In this document: positions 37,890 through 47,645 of the stretch, piece by piece
How positions within the stretch are numbered: position 1 is the stretch's first letter
How the letters are laid out: each line of letters begins with the position of its first letter
NCBI GenBank assembly: GCA_037951165.1
Contig: JBBDHG010000015.1
Location: 12,210,001-12,274,000, forward strand
Direction of reading: 5' to 3'
DNA length: 64,000 nt
From: Lophius americanus
Taxonomy: Eukaryota; Chordata; Actinopteri; Lophiiformes; Lophiidae
Translations under genes and position numbers: made by a program
The notes under the pieces: model-generated
Database searches by the model: none
Told to the model about the DNA's origin: nothing
What the model saw: only the letters and a program-made list of their open reading frames with translations

Positions 37890-39399
37890 ATTAATCAGAG
37901 TCTTTTCTTTATCCTCTTGACTACTGGTTGCTGGTTGACATCAAGGATTGCCCTGAGTTGCTAGTATTGTAGAAATAATCACTATGAGTAAAACAACCAA
38001 AGAAACTGAAATGATGACTGGGATACAAATGGGATTCTTCTTGATTTTATCTATCCATCCACGGGATTGCGGAAGGTTCATATCTGATGGACAAGTAAGA
38101 CAGAAATTATTTTTCTCAATGATTTCAATGCAATGAAAAACAGGATCAGATCTCCCCTCACCGTTGTCGTTTTGGCCCCATTGCTTCCTCGTCACTGTCC
38201 AGCTGTCTTCGTGTTGTTTACGTGAGTAGTCTGAATTTAGTTTTTTATTTGGGGGAATTTCTTCTTCTGCTACGTCACTGTAGAGACGGCTGACCCTCTT
38301 ATTGCGTTTTGCATCACTCTCTTCTCCATGACCCTGCTGCCTGATTGATGGCTGAGCATCTTTCCATTTCTCTTGTCTCGTGTGTCCCGGATTCTCTTGA
38401 TTTCGACTCTTCTTTCCATCCTCTTCATAAGTTTCCCTGGATCTTGTTTTGTTGGCCTCTTTGTTGCTCACGTGTCCATCCGTATTACGTCCTCCATCCA
38501 TTTCTCCTGTTTGCTTGACTCTTGAACTCTTTGAGGCTTTTAATTTGAAGAAGATTTATATTTTGATCATTCGTTAACACAATGTATCATTCCACAAATA
38601 CCTGTTTAATTTAGCATTTTAATTTTATTTTTGATAAAATTATCATACACTAACCTTATTAACTGATAAAGTTTGTGATTTGAGGCAATCTTACCTCTGT
38701 ACATGAGCAGATACGCAGTGGTGGAACTGTTGAGCAATTATTTGGAGTCATTTTTTTCACAAAACAACAAAAAGGTAGCATACAGTAAATATTTCTGGAC
38801 ATATAAACCATATAGAGACTTAATTTTTGACCTTAGACCAGACATCATCTACATTTCAATAAAGCAATGTAGCTCTTCTGGAAGTTTTGGTCCAATTGCA
38901 ACAACTTGAAGGGTTTCTCATTCATGTTAGCTTAAATATAAGTCCTTAAGGTGTTCCAAAAGTGACGTGATCAAAAGCTTTCACACAGCTACCACCAAGA
39001 TTGTGTGGGATGCAAAGATTGCTTCAATAATTATGCAAGAAATTAATTAATTCAACATACTTGTGAATCCCGTCGTTTGCAAATAGGTCTTCGGTGACCT
39101 GCACCAGATTCAACAAATGTGTATCTAATTCAGCATTTTTATTCTATTGTTTAGGTTGAAAATATTTGCGATACAAACAGAAGCTTTGATGTAACACTCA
39201 CCTTTCGGACATGGGTATCATTATACAGATACCAGGTGTTGTCCTCATAGGACAGGATGGTGGCTGTGTAATGTCCAACTCTTAGACTCCCCATGTGATT
39301 CACCATCCCATAGAGTTTGTACTTTCTGTTCTACAATGAGTTATCCAGCCAGATTTACGAAACAGAATTCAGCAGCAAAAAAAAACAAAAACAAAAAAA

Positions 39400-40240
39400 T
39401 CCATTAGCAATAACATTACAACCACTGACGGGTACGAATAGCTATACAATTGGGTCGGTGCATCTTCAGTACTGCAGGTGTTGTTTGGTGCTCCTGGTCT
39501 CCGTGATTAGTGCTTAGCAGATGTGGTCAAATAAAAGACAACTGGTGAACAGTCGACAGGGTCATGGGCATCCCAGTTGCAAACCCAAATTGCTGAAAAG
39601 ATAATGCTTGTTTTGAGAGAAAGATGTCCGAGCACAATCAGTGCATCACAGCATCCTGCGTAGACACAGACTGGTCAGAGTACCCATGCTGACTCCTGTC
39701 CACTGTTGAAATAGTTTTTGATTAATCTGAATTTCTTTAACATCATGTGAATGGCTGGGTAACTTAAGGAAAAGATGGCATCAGGATGTACTATGGGAAT
39801 AAGGTGAGCTGGAGGAGGCAGTATGATGTTTTCAGCCATGTTCAGTTGGGAACCTTGATACCTGCCCGTTCTAGTGGAAGGTATTTTGACAGGTACCTCC
39901 TACCTAAACAATGTTGTTTTGACTTTGTACACTCTTTCATGGAAATGGTATTCTATGATGGAAGTGGCCTCTTAGCAGAGTAATGTGCTGTGACTAACTG
40001 AAATTCCCCAGCTCTCAATCCAATCAAGCATCTTAAAAAGGATAAACAAGTCCGATCCATGGAGACCTGACCTCTTAATGAGTTCAAGGATCGGCTGCAA
40101 TCAACTTTGTGTCAGATACCATGCCACACCATTAGAGGCATTGTGGAGTCTATACCAAGGCAAGTCAGAGCTGTTTTGGTGGCTTACACAATATTTGAAA
40201 GGGGGTGGTTATAATGTTATGGGTGATCGGTTTAAGGCAC
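39400..40240 (+). mobile_element. Degenerate Tc1/mariner-like transposon in USP-A intron
   Basis: The left end has 'aataacattacaaccactga' and the right end has 'ggtggttataatgttatggg' followed by 'tgatcgg', which are the Tc1 termini seen elsewhere in the window. Between them, transposase pieces read on the plus strand: AQSVHHSILR-like at about 39635-39665, GSMMFSAMFSWEP-like at about 39816-39855, and 'ctcaatccaatcaagcatct' (NPIKHL-like) at about 40013. Many indels. The right end stops 26 bp from the USP-A exon at 40266-40394. Confidence 0.75.
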
Positions 40241-40684
40241 ACAATTCAAAGCTGCTTCCATTTACCTTTTTCTGTAGTACGTGTGGCACTTTCACAAGGC
40301 GGTCTGATTTAAAATAAGACATGGTGTTGTCATCGAACTCAAATCTCTTGAGGAGAATGATCAAAATACGAGGATATTCCTTTATGTCACAGTCCTACAT
40401 AACAGAAAAAGATTTATTACACTTTACAGATTTGGTTTAACAGGCAGTGTTTTAAATAAAGGTGAAAAACAAAGCTGATATAAATGATGATAAAGTTGTT
40501 ATTTGATAACTCACACTGGTGGCCTCTGTCTTCCTTTGACATTCATTACAGTACACCCTGTTGTTTCCACTGAATGCTGTTGTCTTGAAAGTCATTTTAA
40601 AGTTGTTTTCCTGAAAAACATACATTTTTAACATAATTTAATATCATATCATAATTGTATTAGGAAACAAACGAATGAAACGTC

Positions 40685-40760
40685 CATTGATTTGTCAGTT
40701 CATTCATTCACCAGCAGCATGTTTAGTCAGTGGTTATAATGTTATGGCTTATTAGTTTAC
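40685..40760. mobile_element. Solo end of a Tc1-like element
   Basis: 'gtcagtggttataatgttat' followed by 'ggcttatta' matches the terminus of the Tc1-type elements elsewhere in the window. Only this end is present. Confidence 0.5.
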
Positions 40761-40869
40761 ATGCAACATAAAACTATTATTTAAATTGACTTGTTAATTT
40801 TTTCCATCGTGCACTTTTCTGCTTTGAGGGCCGAGTCCAAAGTTACCCGTCAAATATCCATATGCCATT

Positions 40870-41165
40870 TTATTTATTTTTGACAATAAGGCAACAGCTG
40901 ACTTTGGGCAAAGGGGAGGGTACGCACTGAAAAGTCACCAGTTCATCAGGGCTAAAACAAAGAGATAAATTCACACCTGCGGGCAGTTTACAGTCCCCCT
41001 GTATTGTATGTTATGGACTCTGGGAGGAAGCTGAGAACCGACGCAAACACGGGGGGAACATACAAATTCCACACAGAAAGTCCCAGAGATGGTCAGCGTT
41101 GGATTTGAACCCACAACTTTCTTTCTATGAGGCAACTGTGCTACCTGTTGCACCGGCCTACAACA
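40870..41165 (-). repeat. SINE-like interspersed repeat in USP-A intron
   Basis: Characteristic words: 'gacaataaggcaacagctga', 'tgggaggaagctgagaaccg', 'aacatacaaattccacacag', 'ggatttgaacccacaacttt' and 'gaggcaactgtgctacc'. This is the common teleost repeat ending in a tRNA-like B-box region. It lies between the 40515-40610 and 41219-41344 exons. Confidence 0.65.
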
Positions 41166-42499
41166 GCGCTAGATAAAACCATAATTAAACTCTGATCTTC
41201 TGATCTTTGGCTGCTTACCACACTGTAGGTCGACTCATTGGTCTCCTTCAGTGACAGAGGAAGAGTCCAGAACGGATATTTCTCTTCAATGATGGTGTGG
41301 CCTTCTGAACACTTTGTTGTGTATAACAGCTCTCCTTTGAAAACCTTGAGATAGAATTAAAAACTTGAAACAAAACTTTTTTTTGTGATTTCTCGATTTT
41401 AATTTGGTAGGACTAAGGTCTCACCTCAGAGGCCTTTGGGCTGACCTTATGTAAAATCTTCTCCAGACAATCAGCAGCATCTCCCTGTTTTGTCACTGAA
41501 GAATGTTTCAAGGGGATTTAGCATCGATTCATTGGTTATTAATAACATAAGATTTTTGCATTGATGTCTGTCCAATTTACCATCTGTAATCTCCAAACAC
41601 TGGGTGATCTTTTCAGTCCCACATTCTTTGTGTTTCAGTTTTTCAAAGACTGTTTTCAGCTCACGATCCATGATTTTTGATACTGGATTCAACCTTTGGA
41701 AAGAATCCAAACCAAACAACGGCATCTAGTAGACAAACTCATCACTTTAAAGAATAATGTTTTCAATTGACAGTTAAGATATTTGTCTTTGCATTCATAT
41801 TTGCTACAGCATGTGTTTCAAACCTGTTGTGGATCTCTGGTGTCATGGAAAGAACTTGCAGGACACTGTTCAGTTAACATGTACCTCCTTGATTACACAG
41901 CCCATAATGATGCTGTGCAACTTAGAACAAAGAAAAAAACAAGTAATTACACTATCTCTAGTCATTTTCTAGACTAATTATTGATTATGAGTTATTACAA
42001 CATCCTCTTGGTGAAACATCAATATTTGAAGCAAACTAATTTACAATGGGAGGGTTTTTGTTTTTGACACTCAATCTCATCATACACTAAAAAGTGTAAA
42101 TTTCAAATAAAGGGCCCAAAATTGAAAATGACTTGTTGAATTCAGGCCAAGACTTTAGTAAACTTTTCTGTAGATGTTGATTTGATACATAAGCCACCCG
42201 AATATCATACACAGCTGAAACGTGGGGCTACTAACAGGCCATTTTTTCACTCGCATGGCCCAAACCTATGCAACACATGAATTTAAATCATAACTGATAT
42301 ATGCAACAAGTTTCATATCCTTTCATTCCTGTTTGGGTCCTTAAAAAAGATCCAAATCCAGAAATGTCCACACGTCCCTCAGTGCTCAGCCATAACATTA
42401 ATTCTGATGCACAGTATATTGTGGATCCTTTTTTTACTTATACATTCCAAAGTGTACTACAACAAATTATTAATAAATAAAAATTAGGGGGTACTTTAT

Positions 42500-42525
42500 A
42501 CATATATATATATATATATATATAT
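42500..42525. repeat. TA microsatellite
   Basis: About 12 TA units, within 20 bp of the donor of the USP-A start-codon exon. Confidence 0.8.
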
Positions 42526-42604
42526 CCTACATCTATCTATTACCTTTTTGTTTCTCTGTTGTTGCTGACTTTTCTCGGAAGAATTGATTCACGGAACCGT
42601 TCAT

Positions 42605-43540
42605 CTTTGCTCTTGAACCTCCCCTTAAAGATAAAAAGAAAAAAGATTTTATCTTATTTCTCGAGATAAAAAGAATTAAAGGATATTTCAGCCTGAAAAC
42701 TGTTGCATATAAATGCACCTCCTGTTAAAGCATTTTGCTTTTGCCTGTTTCTATGTCACAATCTGTGCTTAAAGGCCTTTCTTCAGAGTACATGTGCACC
42801 ACATTCTCCTCCAGCCTGGATTTTTATTCCAGTTCTCCCTCGTTCTGCTATAGCATACCCTTATCTCATCTTAGACAAGCTAATGCTTACACTGCAGAGA
42901 TCAAATCTAAATAATTCTGCCACTAACATATAAATAAATATAAAATCCCCTCTGATATGTAGTACAGTCCAGCAGGTGGAGCCATTCCTCTTTTGAACCT
43001 AACAGTGGTCAAAATGGCTAAATCAACAACAAGAACAAATATCTTCCAAACCACTCACATAAAGCCACATTATATATAAACTATGGTTACATTCAAACTG
43101 CAGGAAAAGGTTGGCCAAAACCTGTTTTTCCACTTGTACTTGACTCAGAACTGACAATGTGATCAGCTCCAAACTACATGGAATCTGATCTTTTCAAATC
43201 TCAAATCTGGGTGAATCTCAAATGTCAGAACAGTTAGATCTGAATCATGTGATTTTTCACTCGCTGGGCTTCTAACAACAATATTTTGCAGCATTAATGG
43301 GCAAAGTCACATATGAATGATGACAGTGATGCCAACCGAAGAAACCCAAATCAAATTCAGCAACAATGACAGGTCATATAGAACATAAGAATAGCACCAA
43401 ACATATTTGCTAGATTCAATTAAGAATTGAAGTCAAACTTTGGCTTCTTCCATGGCAAGGCAAGACTGGAACAAACAGAATAGTACCTACCTGTAAATAT
43501 CTGCTCATCTGCTGTAGAGGAGGATGAGGCTTCCTTATGT
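42605..43540 (-). other. USP-A 5' leader and upstream region, with a candidate non-coding exon
   Basis: The USP-A start-codon exon probably begins at 42623 after 'ctttaag' (minus). A strong minus-strand donor, CAG|GTAGGT, lies near 43496. It could end a 5' untranslated exon; a short frame starting MSRYLQ there does not join USP-A in frame. No other gene seen. Confidence 0.35.
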
Positions 43541-45480
43541 CTTAAATTATGAACAGACAGCCTTTGTTGGATGCTCGCCAATCACACTACAGGAACCCTT
43601 AAGGTGGACTTCTGTGAAACAGGTACATCTAAATCTGGCAGCCAAAGACTGTGATTTTGATTATGAAATGATATTTGTCTTTACTTATAACTTTCAAAGC
43701 TTGTTCTGAGACCTTAGCAGACTTCTTTTTGAGCAACAAGAGAATACAACATTATGTAGCAGAAGGCTTTTGCCTGGTGCAGAAAGGAAAAGGAAGAATC
43801 AGCGTATTGTTTTTCTCACATCGTTCCCAGAATCTGCATAATGTTTTTTACATTTTATATCCTTGTTCCTCTTTGGTCTGTGTAAGGACAGAATGCTGTC
43901 CAGCTACATTCATTTCACGCATCATCTCCAGGCTTTCAGAACACTTTGGCTTTACCTTAATGTTTCTTATGAAAACATGGTGTATAATGTCTTATGTAAA
44001 CACTCAAAGAATCACTCTCTCCAGTTGGATGTCAATACTGTTTACAGTCCACAGAGGTTTTTTTATTATTATCTGTGGCAAGTGCAATGAGTTTTATTCA
44101 ACATGCTATACTTTAGCAGATAACTATTTTGTGTTAAAAAACAATTTTAGCTAAACATTGTTTTAGCTGGTGATTATTCTACCCATCATTTATCCAAATA
44201 ACTATTAAATCATTTTTTGTTTGTTTGTTTATATAAAAACAAAAATGCTCATCACAATTTGTTAAGCAAAAAGCAACATCTTCAAATTGCCTCTTTTCTC
44301 CAAACAACATTTTTAAAAATGAATTCTTGATTTAGGAAAGACAACACATTTCTAAGATGGAATCAGTTGATGACATTTCTGCCTTAAGGAACCAAATCAA
44401 ATAATCGGGCTTGTTTGTCCAGCTCATACATTTCAACTCTGCAATTAGGGAAAACAATTTCCATGATGGGGTTTTCTTGGGCAAGAGTCAACTTGGGCAC
44501 TCTGATCCGTCTGCACAGCATTAAGTGTTCTGATACCCTTCTGTAAGAAACAGCATTAACCTTTACAGCCATTTGTATTAGAATGGTTCTTCTGTGACTT
44601 CAAACAACACAGGCCGGTCTTCCAGTCACGGGTTCACCAGTTGTCCCTCCTTAGACCACTTTTGAAGGTACTAACCACTGCAAACCAGAAACACCTGAAG
44701 AGACCTGACATATGCCATGACTGAATTCCTGAGCCATCTTCATTTAGCCATTTCCTAATATGGTAATATCCATATGGATGCCCATTTCTCCTTCTTCCAG
44801 TGCATCAACGTCGAAAGAGAAAATGTTCAACTGCTGCCTAATATAACCCACCTACTGACAGGTGCCATTGTAGTGAGATAATCAATGTTGCTGACTTCAT
44901 CTGTCAGTGGTTATTTTGATTCTGGCTGATCAACACCTTTTAAATGAGAACAACCGTTGGTTGGTTGATGGTTGAAGGGAAAACCTTAACTTCCACATGC
45001 TGGATAAGAGCACTTTGTTGATTGCAGATAAACAAAAGGTGTGACAGATTGCTTAGAATGAATAACAAAGAAATAAGCAACAACCTTTTTAAAGCATTTT
45101 AGCCAGTTTCAATGAATTAATAATAGGAATTTATAAATCTTACATTAGCAGTTTATAGCTTTGGTCCGCCTGCACCTCATCTACTGCTCTTTGTAAGTCG
45201 CAAAAGCATGGGAAGTTATTGCCTTCTCTTCCAGGATATATTCCTACTTTCCTCAAAAGTCTGCACTTCACTCAGAAAAAGGTCATTTAAATTTGTCCCT
45301 CCCTCTGCATGGACCCTATGAGAAGAATAGGGAGCTGGTGTCAACAAATGCATTTAAGACTTGATACCAATATCTATCTGAAAATGCTTTGACTGAGTTG
45401 ATTATTACTCGATCCCTAATATTTCATGACATCTGATGGATGCAGATGTTTTATTTTGACGGCTTTCTTTAACATTTTTT
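43541..45480. other. Intergenic region with a Tc1 remnant, no gene seen
   Basis: Sequence between USP-A and the ubiquitin-like gene. A Tc1-like fragment occupies 44390-44945. Other open frames look accidental. Confidence 0.5.
44390..44945 (-). mobile_element. 5'-truncated Tc1/mariner-like element
   Basis: On the minus strand a frame carries VNAVSYRRVSEHLMLCRRIR followed by VPKLTL, which resembles the helix-turn-helix/DDE junction of Tc1 transposases. 'ccttagaccacttttgaagg' and 'gcctaatataacccacctac' followed by 'tgacaggtgccattg' then lead to the terminus 'ctgtcagtggtta'. One end is missing. Confidence 0.7.
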
Positions 45481-45828
45481 TCATTTATTTTTGCAACTGC
45501 ATTTGTTTTTCTCTGTCTGTATATCAGTGTTATACGGCAACGCTGCGTTACTTGGGCAGGATGCTTTTGCAAAAAAGATTTTTATCTCAGTGAGATTTTC
45601 TTTGTTAAATAAAGTAAATTACAATTTACAACAATTAACAATTTTGCAACAAAATGTGGGCATATAATTGAATTATTATTTTTTAACCTTCCACGTGGAC
45701 GTGACGTTTTTTTGTCAAACAATGAGATGCAAAAAAAAGACAAAAGACATCTGACTATTCATTGTATTTTAATTTCTTTCCCCGATTTTTCTAATAATAT
45801 ATAATTTGCTTTTGTGCAAGATTCCTCT

Positions 45829-46997
45829 TCAGATTCCGCCATCAAGCACCAGTACTAAGTGGAGGGTGGACATGTGTCGGATGTTATAGAAGTTCAGCAG
45901 TTTTGAATCGACCAGCTTTTCTGTTTGGTAGCATATCCGGAACTCATCACCTGTAAAAAAAAAAAGAAGATCTCTAAAATAAAAGCTTTAACTCAGGATG
46001 ACAAAGTTTCCATGCAAGAGAAAAAGTAAGCAGGCCTGCAATCCTCTTGTTCACAATATTTCCGTGGGGGAAAAAAACAATGGTTATGAAATCAACTGTT
46101 CAGTTAATCACCTTTTAACAACTCATTCAAGTATTTTAATATATAGAAAAGAATATATAGGATTTTGTAAAATCCACATTTTTATTATATTGAACATATC
46201 GGCTTGAATTTACTATGATTTCATACAAAATTGAAATAATGTAGATTACTATAATAAAAATATAACATGAATAAAATATAAACCATTGTCATTTGGGGTT
46301 TTGTGGAATAAATCAAGGTTGTTTTTAAAAAAAAACAGAACAAAATAATAAATCTATATTATTTATTATCCCAGAAAATATAGATACATACAGCATTTTT
46401 AACAAATATCTTACTTTCTATATAGATATGTATAAATAAAATAATTTTCTGCACAAAATAATAAATGACAGACATTACACATTAAATATATATTCATTAC
46501 ATAAAATATATTAGCTTGAATGAAAAAAGGGTTTTGTGCAAAACAAAAATGGAATAGGATAATAACTAATAATAATTAATAATAATAATCTTGTACGTAA
46601 TAAAATCCATATCTTTATTATAAAGAATATATAGACTGCAATTATAAAACAATATAGCCTAATGATAAAAGGATGAATGATATAGTTGTTTGTTTTTTTA
46701 AGAATATGGTTTTGACTGTAATGCTTATAGAAATTTACTCAACAAAAAAAATCCCCTTTACTGAAAAAAGAGAAAAAGAAACAGTAAAATGTATTTTCAT
46801 TATTAGGAATCGGCCTACATAAACTTAAAAAAGAAGAAAAAAAAGAGCGGGTTGGTGAACGTACTTATCAAGAGTTCCTCAGACACTTGGGTTTTCAGCT
46901 GAGCCACAGTGATCTCCTTCAACTGATGCAGAGTGTCGCAGAGATCGATGATCCTGTCTTCTCCTTTCAGCCCAGTGATTTTCAGCTGGATTCTCAT
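45829..46997 (-). CDS. Ubiquitin-like modifier ending in Gly-Gly-Ile
   Basis: Two exons, 46865-46997 and 45829-45950 (minus), join in phase at AA|GTACGT ... ACAG and give 84 aa. The second half aligns without gaps to ubiquitin 42-76: YNI....STLHLVL is shared and the protein ends DGG-I then stop. The C-terminal Gly-Gly followed by one residue matches a conjugatable precursor that needs trimming. Against ubiquitin, I44 is Cys, K48 is Glu, K63 is His, R72 is Val and R74 is Asp; H68, L69, V70 and L71 are kept. The N-terminal half is diverged and about eight residues longer. It begins MRIQLKITGL, like a beta-grasp strand. A minus AATAAA lies at 45484-45489. It diverges from the RBR gene 277 bp away and is flanked by two USP-like genes. 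I do not recognise a named orthologue; it is not ISG15 (single domain, no LRLRGG). Confidence 0.8.
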
Positions 46998-47273
46998 TCC
47001 GTCTGTTCAGTAAGTCCGCAGTGAGGACAGTGTTGGTGAAGGTTGTTTTTTAACACTCCTTTTCAGACGTTTACAGGATGTCAATTAACGACTTATCAGA
47101 AAGGAGCCGCCTCCTTTTCTGATCACGTGGCTTGAAGGAACCCCGTCAGACTGTTGAAGGTCGTGCGGTGGTCAATCATCATTTGTGAAGCGCTTTGGCT
47201 CCAGCTGACTACTAGCTTCCGATAAATACAATCTATTTTGGCTGGATATCGCATATTTAGCCGTGGCGTCAAC
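46998..47273. promoter_or_regulatory. Putative bidirectional promoter of the UBL and RBR genes
   Basis: 276 bp separate the two start codons. It contains an E-box CACGTG (47124-47129) immediately after an imperfect inverted repeat: TCAGAAAGGAG at 47096-47106 and CTCCTTTTCTGA at 47111-47122. There is no obvious TATA box and no canonical ISRE. That it serves both genes is inferred from the geometry. Confidence 0.5.
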
Positions 47274-47610
47274 ATGGGTGGCAAATTGTCCAAAAAACTG
47301 AAGACGAAGAGGTCGAAGAAGAAGATCAAAAAGGATCTGAAAAACAGTAATTACGTGGCAACGCGGCGCCGTGCGTTTCATCTAGAAGTTTGGACCGATA
47401 GGACTGACTCAGACAGCAAACATGATTGTTATTACGATTATAGTGATGATGTTGATGAAGAGATCTATCGTGAAAAGTGTTACGACCTGGGAGACTCGAC
47501 GCTTATATTCATAGAAGGAGAAGATGATCTAGACTGTGAGTTGCATTCTGAATTTACAACTTTAAAACATTTAAATGAAGTATGAGTGTTATGTAGGCAT
47601 ACTGAGTATT

Positions 47611-47645
<35 letters not shown>

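Larger units (their letters stand above)
37941..42604 (-). pseudogene. USP-A: ubiquitin-specific protease-like gene, stop codon after catalytic Cys
   Basis: Cysteine deubiquitinase-like protein (family C19), not assignable to a named USP. Coding exons (minus): 42544-42604, 41824-41920, 41581-41693, 41425-41495, 41219-41344, 40515-40610, 40266-40394, 39202-39330, 39061-39098, 38695-38726, 37941-38536. Phases agree throughout, giving 496 codons. Cys box GLCNQGGTC (Cys35), QGDAADCLE box, zinc-type TTKCSEGH and VYCNEC, His box GHYTATIL (His251), and WYLYND (Asp269) are present. The C terminus has a charged linker and a TM helix (about 468-488). Codon 36, usually Tyr, is TAA at 41874-41876, yet everything downstream is open. 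So this is either a recent pseudogene, a null allele, or a sequence error. If the stop is real, no catalytic protein is made unless translation restarts. The gene is tandem with USP-B, whose exon lengths are largely identical (113, 71, 126, 96, 129, 129). Confidence 0.75.

Noticed and set aside
43675..44154. 159-codon plus-strand frame
   Set aside because: No homology, AT-rich random-looking composition, no splice signals or neighbouring exons.
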